38,416 nt of DNA from a virus. A program made the position numbers and the translations under genes. Positions 18,119 to 25,637 of the stretch are shown piece after piece (within the stretch, counting starts at the first letter, position 1; every line of letters begins with the position of its first letter). The notes under the pieces are model-generated. The model did no database searches. It saw nothing but the letters and a program-made list of their open reading frames with translations, and was not told the origin of the DNA. Where the stretch lies: the IMG/VR virus record IMGVR_UViG_3300027963_000144, positions 1-38,416 of that record. The stretch is one strand, 5' to 3'.

Positions 18119-18520
18119 ATGAAGAAGAAAGCGATCAAGAAAATTACAGCGGGGCGCTTGGCTATTGGTTTCCGAGAACAAGCGCGCCAATTGAAAGAAC
18201 TTATCCCAGAAAAAGCCGCGCCGCGTAAGAAACGCAGCGCGGCTTCTAACTCCGGTATGACAGGCTATCTAGTAGTTTGGCGGCACACGATGGACGACGT
18301 GCCGGTTGGACTTTTTGCCACCAGTGCCGAAGCGTTCAAGGTTGCAGAAACAATGAGCCGCGCTGCCGGGCGAAAAATCACCCGACTGCTCCATATCGAC
18401 TGCGATACGCCGATTTGTTTTACAGTCGTGGCGTTCGAAAACGGCAAGCCTGTAGACATTGTCGGCGTTGAACGCAAAGACGACTTTGAACCAGCAAAGC
18501 TTAGATCGAGGCTAAAATAA
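18119..18520 (+). CDS. Hypothetical basic protein
   Basis: A 133-residue protein starting one base after the previous stop. The N-terminal 45 residues are strongly basic (MKKKAIKKITAGR, then RKKRSAAS), which could contact nucleic acid. The C-terminal 80 residues form an alpha/beta domain (GYLVVWRHTMDDVPVGLFATSAEAFKVAETMSR, then PICFTVVAFENGKPVDIVGV). Its last 20 bases overlap the 3' end of the minus-strand gene 18501-18776, so the two transcripts are complementary there. No match to a named family. Confidence 0.55.
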   Translation: MKKKAIKKITAGRLAIGFREQARQLKELIPEKAAPRKKRSAASNSGMTGYLVVWRHTMDDVPVGLFATSAEAFKVAETMSRAAGRKITRLLHIDCDTPICFTVVAFENGKPVDIVGVERKDDFEPAKLRSRLK

Positions 18521-18776
18521 CAAAATCGCGGCGGTAGGCAGCGACCGGGCCTCGCTTGCCCATCATCAGCTCATCATCGGTCTTGCCTTCCGCGTCGACC
18601 GGATACGGGCCGCTAGCGCTCGAAACACCCGGGCGGTTGAGGCCTAGTTCAGCAGCCTTCTGCAGCACAGTGTTCGCCGTTGCCGAGGACAGCAATTCTT
18701 CGATACCATTACCGCTGACAACAAACTCAGCACGACCATTCGCAATGTGAGAAAGCGAGTCGACAATCGAGATCAT
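18501..18776 (-). CDS. Hypothetical protein embedded on the opposite strand
   Basis: A 91-residue minus-strand protein. The start at 18776 has GGAGG 5 bases upstream on its own strand, the strongest argument that it is real; a longer open frame extends to 18914 but would overlap the divergent gene heavily. The product begins MISIVDSLSHIANGRAEF and continues with a helical core and a Gly/Asp-rich part (GPYPVDAEGKTDDELMMGKRGPV). Its ATG shares a CATG with the plus-strand gene at 18775, and its 3' end overlaps the previous plus-strand gene by 20 bases. Such a lone reversed gene needs its own promoter. Family unknown; possibly a small virion or regulatory protein. Confidence 0.6.
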   Translation of the reverse strand: MISIVDSLSHIANGRAEFVVSGNGIEELLSSATANTVLQKAAELGLNRPGVSSASGPYPVDAEGKTDDELMMGKRGPVAAYRRDFVILASI

Positions 18777-19260
18777 GGAAACCTCCGTAGATAAAAAAGA
18801 CCTGCAGCTGGATATGGTAATGGCCGTGCTCAAATTGAGCAAGCTCCACGCCCGCACTGTTTTCACGACAGCGCTAAATAAACCATTTCCGCCCGGGGCT
18901 ACAGTTTTAGACAAGCAAGAAATTTACACGCTACTGGTCGCCGACATGCTTGAAAATCTGGCTTTTCTGCAGCCGGCCCAGCGGTCACTTATTTTGACCG
19001 AGCTTGCAGCCCGTGATATGCCAGACTGCGCAACCTGCGACCCGGATCTACTGGTATTCGCGGACGGCCAATATTGCACTTGGACGGGTAAAGATTGCTT
19101 TACAGACCTCCAAACGGGCGAGCCTGTTATGGAGTTACCCAGCCCGTTCATGGAGACAATTAGCTACAATTTAAGTGAACTGTACCGCCGGGGCGTACTG
19201 AAGGCTGAAAACAGAGCAGGGTTCCATGTCAAAAATAATGCAGGAAGCGTGGCGCAGTAA
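18775..19260 (+). CDS. Hypothetical protein
   Basis: A 161-residue protein from ATG 18775, which overlaps the minus-strand ATG in a CATG. Its ribosome binding site is weak (GAGATC), and later ATGs at residues 14 and 16 are alternatives. The N-terminal half is helical (DLQLDMVMAVLKLSKLHARTVF; LVADMLENLAFLQPAQRSLILTEL); the middle carries a cysteine pair (DCATCDPD) and another nearby (CTWTGKDC); the end is mixed. Any promoter would have to lie inside the reversed gene. It overlaps the next gene by 35 bases. No family recognised. Confidence 0.5.
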   Translation: METSVDKKDLQLDMVMAVLKLSKLHARTVFTTALNKPFPPGATVLDKQEIYTLLVADMLENLAFLQPAQRSLILTELAARDMPDCATCDPDLLVFADGQYCTWTGKDCFTDLQTGEPVMELPSPFMETISYNLSELYRRGVLKAENRAGFHVKNNAGSVAQ

Positions 19261-19897
19261 GGAAACATTCGCAACTGTACTGTTGACGATGTTTCTGGAC
19301 CGGTTCGGCACCGAGGCACTGACGTGGGAGCCGGCTACCATCGCTATGGAAGTCGAAGAAGAATTCGACGTCGATCTGCCGCAGCTGGCGCTCGACAAAC
19401 TCATCGTGGCGATCCAGCTCCTGACCACGGACAGGTTCTTCAAACAGCTGCCGGACTTCATCGCTTTCTGCAATGTCCTCGACGGCGACCCCTTCCAACC
19501 CGACACGTTCGACCCGGCTGACGCCGAAGAAGTGGCGTGGGGAATCACGGAATCCATGCTGATTTCGCCGCCGGAAGATGATGACCCAGAACCATTTACG
19601 GACGAAATCCGCGCCTACATCGGATCTGTGCTCGACGGCGAGGGTATCATTAATCCGCCGGACATCTTGAGGATCGCCCTGCGCGTGGCCAACGTGTCCA
19701 CGTCAATCAAAGACTTTTCAGACGATCCAGAGATGTTCAGTGCAATTTATGACGTCGAGGCTGGGAAGACCGAAGACATCAATCAGACCATCAAGTTCAG
19801 AACAGAATTGCTCGTTGCACAACTGGCTGCCTTGCACCTGAAAAATGGAAACACCCAGCACGTCGTTGATATGTTGCGACAGTCTTTGTCTAAATAA
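19226..19897 (+). CDS. Hypothetical acidic protein
   Basis: A 223-residue protein starting inside the last 35 bases of its neighbour, with GCAGGG about 6-11 bases before ATG 19226. It is acidic and mostly helical: a Leu/Phe-rich helix (ATVLLTMFLDRFG), an acidic segment (AMEVEEEFDVDLPQLALDKL), a further acidic linker (PPEDDDPEPFTDE) and a helical end (TELLVAQLAALHLKNGN). Its size and composition would suit a phage assembly or chaperone-type protein, but that is inference only. It sits directly upstream of csrA and, from the spacing, is probably co-transcribed with it. Confidence 0.58.
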   Translation: MSKIMQEAWRSKETFATVLLTMFLDRFGTEALTWEPATIAMEVEEEFDVDLPQLALDKLIVAIQLLTTDRFFKQLPDFIAFCNVLDGDPFQPDTFDPADAEEVAWGITESMLISPPEDDDPEPFTDEIRAYIGSVLDGEGIINPPDILRIALRVANVSTSIKDFSDDPEMFSAIYDVEAGKTEDINQTIKFRTELLVAQLAALHLKNGNTQHVVDMLRQSLSK

Positions 19898-19912
19898 TCA
19901 AAGAGGCGCAAG

Positions 19913-20113
19913 ATGCTCGTTTTATCACGGAAGATGGAAGAAGCGATCATGATCGGCGATAGCGTCACTGTACGCATCATTGAGATCAAAGGTGATCGTG
20001 TAAAGATCGGGCTCACAGCTCCCTCTGCAGTTTCCATCATGCGCGGTGAGTTAATCACCGGCGATAAAAAGAAAAAGAAGAACAATCATGGGCTGGAACG
20101 ACAGACTCCCTGA
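19913..20113 (+). CDS. csrA: CsrA-family translational regulator
   Basis: A 66-residue protein starting MLVLSRKMEEAIMIGD, a clear CsrA/RsmA homologue. CsrA binds GGA motifs in mRNA leaders as a dimer and blocks or alters translation. Leu4 and Arg44, key RNA-contact residues in the Escherichia coli protein, are present, as are G-D at 15-16 and A-P at 36-37. Differences are Glu at position 9 where Gly is usual, Gly45 in place of Glu, and a C-terminal Lys run (KKKKK) followed by a tail. AGAGG lies 8-12 bases before the ATG; the 3' end overlaps the next gene by 26 bases. A candidate phage target lies at 960-980. It could also act on host mRNAs. Confidence 0.93.
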   Translation: MLVLSRKMEEAIMIGDSVTVRIIEIKGDRVKIGLTAPSAVSIMRGELITGDKKKKKNNHGLERQTP

Positions 20114-20339
20114 AGATCCAAACATCCCGTATGAATCAGCGCAGGACCGAGACGATTACGACGCGTGGTCGGAATATGTTGAAACCTGCCGTATAGAAGC
20201 AGAAGCAGAAGTTGGCGGTCTAACTTCACAGACAGTGAATACGAGGCCGCCTAAGTTATCAAAATCTAATGCGTCGGAAGCTCTGCCGCGGTCGGCAATT
20301 GAGCTATTTATGGCCAAGTTCATAGGAAAAGAGAAATGA
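20088..20339 (+). CDS. Small hypothetical protein
   Basis: An 83-residue protein overlapping the end of csrA by 26 bases in a different frame, so translation of the two is probably linked. It is polar and acidic at the N-terminus (DRLPEDPNIPYESAQDRDDYDAWSEYVETC), with a Ser/Thr/Pro-rich middle and a basic end (AIELFMAKFIGKEK) that looks like a short amphipathic helix. There is one cysteine. Its stop overlaps the next start (ATGA). No family recognised; it is real by coding context and spacing rather than by homology. Confidence 0.5.
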   Translation: MGWNDRLPEDPNIPYESAQDRDDYDAWSEYVETCRIEAEAEVGGLTSQTVNTRPPKLSKSNASEALPRSAIELFMAKFIGKEK

Positions 20340-20521
20340 CCCCAGAAGAACAAGCAGTCATTGCTGAGCTGCGTAACCGCGGCTTTGCAGTCATTATCTG
20401 GACGCCGGAAGAACTAGCCGGCGCCAACAGACGCCATGTCGAAGACCGCAGCGTAGAGCTAGGCTGGCAGGTCATTGAAGACCTGAAAGACATGGGCCCC
20501 GATAGCAGCGACGACGACTAG
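20336..20521 (+). CDS. Small phage protein of the PEEL / GW-VI type
   Basis: A 61-residue protein starting in an ATGA overlap with its neighbour. The pattern RGFAVIIWTPEELAGAN, then VEDRSVELGWQVIEDL, matches a small orphan family I have seen in phages and related elements, in which a short strand is followed by P-E-E-L and a V-E-x-x-x-x-x-G-W-x-V-I helix. Function is unknown. The stop TAG lies in a CTAG that is also the stop of the minus-strand gene 20518-21693, giving a 4-base convergent overlap. Confidence 0.55.
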   Translation: MTPEEQAVIAELRNRGFAVIIWTPEELAGANRRHVEDRSVELGWQVIEDLKDMGPDSSDDD

Positions 20522-21693
20522 CGGTTAGCCAGTTCGTGCAGCTTTTCAAGCGACAGCAGCGTATCAACCGCGGCTGACTTAACAACCGCGCCTGCCTGTT
20601 TCTCGGACATGAGGCGGTCGAGGGTAGCCGCCATGCCGCGATCCAGCGTGGGGACGATCTCGGCCAGCTTCTCGCGGTCCATGTAAACGCCGCCGGCGCT
20701 TACCGCGTCAGCAAAGTCGTCGCCCATCCAGTCGCGGACGTCATCAACGGCCAGCTTCTCAAGGTCGTCGAGGGCGTAAACGTTACCAGTGGTCGTCTCG
20801 ACGTTCTGCCCAAGGAAGTCGCGAGCGACCTTCTCGGTGACGGCGAAGAGCACCTCTTCGGGGCGCGGCAGGCCACCGGCGTCATACATCCGGTAGAGCT
20901 TGGTATTCTTATCAAAACCGTCGACCACAGCCGCGAGCTTCAGGCGGGTTTCAGTTTCCCGTGCTTTTTCAGGGTTCTGGTCAACAACTGCAGCCAGCTT
21001 GACCAGCTCAGCGGCAAGGTCGGCGTGTTGGCGCTGTGCCAGACGGGCGCGCTCCTTGAGCATGTCGCTGGCCATCTTGGCGGCGCACATTCCATAGCCA
21101 GCAGCCAGTTCGAGCGAGTCATCAGCGTCGCTGGTGTCGGCTCCGTACTGGGCAGCCTTTTCGAGGATCTTGGTGGCAATCGTGTGCCGGTCTGTAAACA
21201 CAAACTCGTCGCGGTGCGACTTGAAGTGCGCAGCGGCAAACTTTACTTCTGCGGCGTTCCGCAGCGGCCAGTGGCGCTCGACAGCGCCCGAATCCGTCCG
21301 CCACACAATGGCGAAGTCCGAGTCGGGCAGGGCGTTCAAATCCAGCCCAGCGCTGGCGGCAATCTTCTCTTCCAGCTCGGTCACGGCGCCGGCAATACCG
21401 AAGTATTCGGCGGCCTTGTGAATACGAGTTTTAATGGTTGCGGCCTCAGTTTCGTTAAACTGGGCTTGCTTGTCAGAGAAGAACAGCGCCGACATCCATG
21501 TTGCGGGCGCGGTGTGACAAGGGTAAAGTTTATTGTGCTGATCAGCGTACATATGGCGCGGGAGAGTCTCGTTGCCATGGAGTCGCTCTTGACCTGCCGA
21601 CTTAACAAAGTCGGGTGTCGGGTACAGGGCGGTTAACCGGTGTGTCTCGCGACCACTGACGTCATGGGCCTGATCAAGCGGGATAGCTGTCAT
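20518..21693 (-). CDS. Probable virion or assembly-associated protein, opposite strand
   Basis: A 391-residue minus-strand protein whose start (21693) shares a CATG with the next plus-strand gene and whose stop shares a CTAG with the previous one. Upstream on its own strand there is an AGGTAGG-like site. Residues about 45-75 contain LYPCHTAPATWMSALFF, a pattern I have seen in proteins of large phages, next to a helical region. The rest is mostly helical (long Ala/Glu/Lys-rich stretches) with LEKLAVDDVRDWMGDDFADAV near the end. The size and helicity would fit a scaffold, portal-associated or internal virion protein; none of these is proven. Codons are strongly G/C-ending. Confidence 0.58.
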   Translation of the reverse strand: MTAIPLDQAHDVSGRETHRLTALYPTPDFVKSAGQERLHGNETLPRHMYADQHNKLYPCHTAPATWMSALFFSDKQAQFNETEAATIKTRIHKAAEYFGIAGAVTELEEKIAASAGLDLNALPDSDFAIVWRTDSGAVERHWPLRNAAEVKFAAAHFKSHRDEFVFTDRHTIATKILEKAAQYGADTSDADDSLELAAGYGMCAAKMASDMLKERARLAQRQHADLAAELVKLAAVVDQNPEKARETETRLKLAAVVDGFDKNTKLYRMYDAGGLPRPEEVLFAVTEKVARDFLGQNVETTTGNVYALDDLEKLAVDDVRDWMGDDFADAVSAGGVYMDREKLAEIVPTLDRGMAATLDRLMSEKQAGAVVKSAAVDTLLSLEKLHELANR

Positions 21694-24325
21694 GGGTTTG
21701 CCTACCTGTTTAATCCGCCGACATCATCATCTAACCGCCCTATCGGCATTGGGCGTTGCGCCGGAAATCCCTACGTTCCCGGCCGTGGTGAATTGTCCCT
21801 TATGTCAGCAAAATGCGCTACATTTATTTGATGACATCGTAACCGACGGTATCTGGATGCACTGTAATGCCTGTGCAGCTCATGGAGATATCATAACCTT
21901 TGGCGCGGCTGTATGGAATACAAGCCTCCCCGAAGCGTTAAACCGGTTTACAGACTTAGACATTATATCCAGTAGCGATTCCACATATGTAGCCGGGGAT
22001 TACGAGCGGGTCCAATCTCGGCGTGTGACAATGGAGAGTTTCTGGGCTGAAACAGCAGACCAGCTCTGGACTCACGGCGACGACATCGTAGCCTGCCAGC
22101 TCAATGATCTCGGCGTACAGGCGGAGATCAACGCCAAAGGATTAGTCGGCGTCGCGCATCCCGAGCAGATAAACCGGCTGTGCAATGCAATGTCGCGGCA
22201 AAAGCCCGCAAAACTACGCCCTAACGGCCCCAGCATTATCTTTCCGTTCTATGACCTGCCGGGAAGAATGACAGGCGTTCTAGCGGTGCAGTACGCTGAT
22301 AACTTCGAATCCAAAAGCCAGTTCATCCCGTTGGTTGCGAGCTACAACAGGCGAACGGAGGCAGGCTATTTTCTCTTGCACGCGACGTTACTGCCGCCGA
22401 TGGAGATATTTAAAAGCACGCAATTTATCATCGACGATCCGTTCTGGGTGCTTAACGCCCAGTGCCGCCAGCTCCGGCAGGGTCAGGCGTTGCTGCCGCT
22501 CATGGGCAGCTACAGCGGTTCGGAGGCGACTAGCCACGGAGTTAACTGGCAAGCGTTCCCACCCGCGACCCGGCTGTTTCAGGGCACTGTTATAACCCCC
22601 GAGATTATTAGTCGCGCGGAAGCAGCAAAAGGTTACGTCGCTGTATTACCCCCAGCAAAGACATACAGCTACAAACTGGCTAACCCCACGATGGCCCGGC
22701 TGTCGGATATCAGGCGTAACGCAGATACGTGGCAAACCCGGCTGCATCAAACGCTGTCGGGCATGAACGAGATTACAGCGCAGTCCTTCGCCCGCCGGCT
22801 GACCATTCCGCACGACAAGCTCAACGCGTTCTTTCGCAAGTTCGAGCCAAACTTCTCGCCCGGTTTCGCTGACCGTGTATTGTCTTCGTTGAAAAGCCCG
22901 CCGGGTGCGCCGGGACGTATCTACAAGAAGTGGACGATCATCGAACGCGAGAACGGCTGGTGGAATCAACTAGGCCAGCAGATCTGCTCCATCCGCCCAG
23001 TTATTTCCAAGGTTATTCACACAGATACCGGCGAGAAAAGCTACGCCGGAATAATCTATTTAAATGACGAGCAGTTTGAATTCTCAGACAGCGCAGGCCG
23101 GATCGAGCGCATGGGGTTGCTGGCCTACAGCGCGGCCCTACTAGCGCCACGAGGCAAGCTGGTCATTTTCGACCGCGCGTGGAATAAGCGCAGCCATATC
23201 CTAGCCCTGCAGCTTCACGCTCCAGAGATCGTAAACGTCTCCAGTAAACTAGGCTGGGACGAATACGCCAGCGTGTTTCGGTTTGGCCCGTACGAGATAA
23301 CAAACACGGGCGCCGTTGCTCAGACAGTCGTCCTGCCGCAGACCAAGAAACGCGACAGCTTTCCAGAGCCGACCCCGATTGCGCCGCCAGCCATTCATCA
23401 GTTCTTGGCGCCAAGTTATCAAAACGGGTTTATCTGGAATGTATTCAGCGCCGTGGCAGCCAACCTACTGGCGCCCGTCCTGCGGCAGGATTTTACGGCC
23501 GTCGGAATAATCGGTAATAATTTTGGTGCCGCAGCCCGGATTGGCGCGGCGCTTAACTGCGACCAAATCCAGTCGTCGCTCATGCAAAAGAACCACATGA
23601 GCCGGCAGCTATTCGACGCCACAAAACAAATCGACTGGCCGCTGTTTGCGTCCAGCGCTTTTGATGACACGCTGTTTAGCGCCGCTATTACAAAATGCCA
23701 TAACCACGCCGCGGTAGTGCGCCTGTCTCAACTGTGCGCTGCCTCCGCGCCCGGTTATGGCTGGAACGTCATTCAAGGCGAAGCGCCGCCGCCGGCCACG
23801 GATTTCTCGGCACTTCGGCACGTTTTGCCCGCCTATATCCAGCGGGCCTTGCAGAACCGCATGCGCCTTGCCACAACCGGCACGTCGCTCATGGCGTCGG
23901 TGCTGCTGGACCTGCATAAATGGCTGGATGAGGTATACGGCAAGACATTCAATCACGAGTACGCCGCCGGGCAGTTACTTACACCAGCCCACGCCCACGT
24001 CGCCCTGCTGCACGAGATTAATAACGGAATTCAGGCCGGAAAGCTCGATGTGCTGCCAAGACCACGCCGCAAAGACCAGCCTTACAATTACATTCTTCGG
24101 CAAAAAGAACATTGCTGGTTGAATCGTAAGGCCATAGATAGGTATTTTTATAACGGCAAAAGCGTGGTGCCGAACTGGTTGGCAATTGTAGATTTACTGA
24201 CCAACGCCGGCGTGTTTGCTGGTGAAGAGTTAATTCAAGATATGCCCGGCGTTCTTGTAGACGAGAAGTGGTGTAGGCAATTCTGGACCGACGATAATAA
24301 CTCAGCTGCGCGCGACATCGGATAA
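21692..24325 (+). CDS. CHC2-type primase-like protein with a degenerate C-terminal helicase-like domain
   Basis: An 877-residue protein. Cys35, Cys38, Cys58 and Cys61 (CPLC ... CNAC) followed by HGDIITFGAAVW match the DnaG/CHC2 zinc-ribbon that binds template in phage primases. The middle should hold the catalytic or TOPRIM-like part but I see no clear acidic signature. From about residue 390 the chain resembles DUF927-type helicase-like domains: KLGWDEYASVF, then NVFSAVAANLLAPVL, then a glycine loop at 608-616 reading GNNFGAAAR where a P-loop would have G-K-T. If that is the ATPase site, it has lost Lys and Thr. ATG 21692 is shared with the minus gene in a CATG. Likely a replication initiation or primase protein. 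Confidence 0.6.
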   Translation: MGLPTCLIRRHHHLTALSALGVAPEIPTFPAVVNCPLCQQNALHLFDDIVTDGIWMHCNACAAHGDIITFGAAVWNTSLPEALNRFTDLDIISSSDSTYVAGDYERVQSRRVTMESFWAETADQLWTHGDDIVACQLNDLGVQAEINAKGLVGVAHPEQINRLCNAMSRQKPAKLRPNGPSIIFPFYDLPGRMTGVLAVQYADNFESKSQFIPLVASYNRRTEAGYFLLHATLLPPMEIFKSTQFIIDDPFWVLNAQCRQLRQGQALLPLMGSYSGSEATSHGVNWQAFPPATRLFQGTVITPEIISRAEAAKGYVAVLPPAKTYSYKLANPTMARLSDIRRNADTWQTRLHQTLSGMNEITAQSFARRLTIPHDKLNAFFRKFEPNFSPGFADRVLSSLKSPPGAPGRIYKKWTIIERENGWWNQLGQQICSIRPVISKVIHTDTGEKSYAGIIYLNDEQFEFSDSAGRIERMGLLAYSAALLAPRGKLVIFDRAWNKRSHILALQLHAPEIVNVSSKLGWDEYASVFRFGPYEITNTGAVAQTVVLPQTKKRDSFPEPTPIAPPAIHQFLAPSYQNGFIWNVFSAVAANLLAPVLRQDFTAVGIIGNNFGAAARIGAALNCDQIQSSLMQKNHMSRQLFDATKQIDWPLFASSAFDDTLFSAAITKCHNHAAVVRLSQLCAASAPGYGWNVIQGEAPPPATDFSALRHVLPAYIQRALQNRMRLATTGTSLMASVLLDLHKWLDEVYGKTFNHEYAAGQLLTPAHAHVALLHEINNGIQAGKLDVLPRPRRKDQPYNYILRQKEHCWLNRKAIDRYFYNGKSVVPNWLAIVDLLTNAGVFAGEELIQDMPGVLVDEKWCRQFWTDDNNSAARDIG

Positions 24326-24328
24326 ATC

Positions 24329-24595
24329 ATGAACTATATGGATTCTCGGCACGACGACGGACTCGACGACGACTTCATTGAGGAAGAGTGGCAGTTCGTC
24401 AGCGGTGACGACGATGAAGACGATGACGATGAACCGCAGCAAAAGCCAAACTTCTTTATCCCGGAAGACGAGGATGAAGACGAGACAGACGACGAAGAAG
24501 AGTGGAAAGACGAAGACGAGGACGAGACATACGAAGATGACGAACCAGAGTACGAAGAGGATTTCGACTCGGAGGACTACCCAGACGACGAATAG
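24329..24595 (+). CDS. Extremely acidic small protein
   Basis: An 88-residue protein starting 3 bases after the primase-like gene. More than half of its residues are Asp or Glu, in runs such as DDDEDDDDE and EDEDEDE, with almost no hydrophobic core except around WQFVSG and PNFFIPE. It has no predicted fold. Acidic proteins of this sort can mimic nucleic acid or act as charge partners for basic proteins, for example as histone-like binders or anti-restriction factors, but that is speculation. Its frame and start are supported by tight spacing on both sides. Confidence 0.6.
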   Translation: MNYMDSRHDDGLDDDFIEEEWQFVSGDDDEDDDDEPQQKPNFFIPEDEDEDETDDEEEWKDEDEDETYEDDEPEYEEDFDSEDYPDDE

Positions 24596-24603
24596 AAGGA
24601 GCT

Positions 24604-25065
24604 ATGCAAACTTTCTTACCGAGCAGAAGCTTTCGAGTCTCAGCGCGGTGTTTAGATAACAAAAGGCTCGGCAAGCAACGAGTCGAATGCAAACAAATTC
24701 TCTTGGCGCTCGGCGTGGGTATCGGACAGCACGAACCCTATGTATCTCGCTGGCGCAACCATCCGGCCGTAAAGATGTGGGCCGGGCATGAGCTAGCACT
24801 AGTGGTTTATTCCGCCGTCGTTTGCCGTGAGTGGATCTCCCGCGGCTTCAACGACAACCTGCACCCGGAGTTCATGGCAGTCTATTCCCGGATGCGCCCG
24901 CTCGTGGTACACAATCATTACCCGCCGTGGATAGGCAGCCGTAGGTTCCACGCTTCTCACAGGAGCAACCTGCTGCGCAAAGACTACGCGTACTACTCAA
25001 AATTTGGGTGGCAAGAGCCTGTAGATCTGCCATACTATTGGCCGGAGGCTGCAGCTCTTACATAA
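24604..25065 (+). CDS. Pyrimidine dimer DNA glycosylase-like protein (MSMEG_6728-type family)
   Basis: A 153-residue protein with AAGGAG 5-10 bases before ATG 24604. It opens MQTFLPSRSFRVSARCLDNKRLGKQRVE and continues with WRNHPAVKMWAGHE and FHASHRSNLLRKDYAYYSKFGW, the hallmark segments of the MSMEG_6728 family, grouped with pyrimidine dimer DNA glycosylase / endonuclease V. Such proteins would excise UV photoproducts or act on damaged bases. In T4 endonuclease V the N-terminal Thr after Met removal is catalytic; here Gln follows Met and Thr is third, as usual in this branch, so the chemistry is uncertain. It precedes the Thr tRNA by 7 bases. Confidence 0.75.
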   Translation: MQTFLPSRSFRVSARCLDNKRLGKQRVECKQILLALGVGIGQHEPYVSRWRNHPAVKMWAGHELALVVYSAVVCREWISRGFNDNLHPEFMAVYSRMRPLVVHNHYPPWIGSRRFHASHRSNLLRKDYAYYSKFGWQEPVDLPYYWPEAAALT

Positions 25066-25072
25066 ATAGATT

Positions 25073-25145
25073 GCCAGTGTAGCTCAGTTGGTAGAGCGTC
25101 AGTTTTGTAAACTGAATGTCGCCGGATCGTTCCCGGCCACTGGCT
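25073..25145 (+). tRNA. tRNA-Thr (anticodon TGT)
   Basis: A full cloverleaf can be drawn: acceptor 7 bp (GCCAGTG/CACTGGC), D-stem GCTC/GAGC with loop AGTTGGTA, anticodon stem TCAGT/ACTGA around loop TTTGTAA (anticodon TGT, reads ACA-type Thr codons), 5-base variable loop, T-stem GCCGG/CCGGC with loop ATCGTTC. All stems are perfect. The T-loop is unusual (A54 and T58 where T54 and A58 are standard) and position 73 is T. CCA is not encoded. Confidence 0.93.
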
Positions 25146-25181
25146 TTGTTAAAATCTGTGTTAAGTCTTGGAGGATTTAAC

Positions 25182-25622
25182 ATGGACTTCTGGATCAAAA
25201 TTAAAGATATCAATGAGCTGCGTACGATTGACGTAACAGCTATCTACACGCGGCTGTCGTGGCCGGATTCAAAAAGCGACAGCTCGATTCGCAAAGAGCT
25301 GGAAAAGCGCTACATCAATCCAGAGCCCGGCCCGCACCCCGAGATGGCCATCGCCATCATCTGGTGCAACGCCGTGCTGGCGGGTTGGGTCGGCACACGC
25401 CCGTGGCCTGAAAAGCTCAACGGCGAGCCGGTCACAGCCCAAACCATCGAGTGCTTTGTCGATCCTGAGCTGCGAAACCGAGGTTTTGCCCAGCTCGGCC
25501 TGCAAGCCTTGATGAGCGCCGGCCACGTTGCTAGAGATAAACCTGTAGCTGTCTACCACAAATCCGTACTCAAGATCGCGGAGAGGGGAGGCTGCAAAAT
25601 CGTATTGCTATGCGAGCCATAG
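25182..25622 (+). CDS. GNAT-family N-acetyltransferase
   Basis: ATG 25182 is chosen because GGAGG lies 7-11 bases upstream; the frame extends further 5' into the tRNA and is not used. The 146-residue product has a GNAT-type core: a strand (MAIAIIWCNAVLAGWVGTR), then TIECFVDPELRNRGFAQLGLQAL, where RNRGFA fits the R/Q-x-x-G-x-A acetyl-CoA pyrophosphate loop, and a C-terminal strand. GNAT enzymes transfer acetyl groups to amines or proteins; the substrate cannot be read from the sequence. In phages they may modify host proteins or antibiotics, but nothing here decides that. Confidence 0.65.
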   Translation: MDFWIKIKDINELRTIDVTAIYTRLSWPDSKSDSSIRKELEKRYINPEPGPHPEMAIAIIWCNAVLAGWVGTRPWPEKLNGEPVTAQTIECFVDPELRNRGFAQLGLQALMSAGHVARDKPVAVYHKSVLKIAERGGCKIVLLCEP

Positions 25623-25637
25623 CTGAAAGGATGCTAA

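Noticed and set aside
18556-18750. Plus-strand open frame opposite the minus gene 18501-18776
   Set aside because: It has no ribosome binding site and a low-complexity Ser/Pro product, whereas the minus-strand frame has GGAGG at the right distance and a balanced protein.
25116-25181. N-terminal extension of the acetyltransferase into the tRNA
   Set aside because: It would translate through the tRNA gene; the ATG at 25182 has a good GGAGG site and starts the folded domain.
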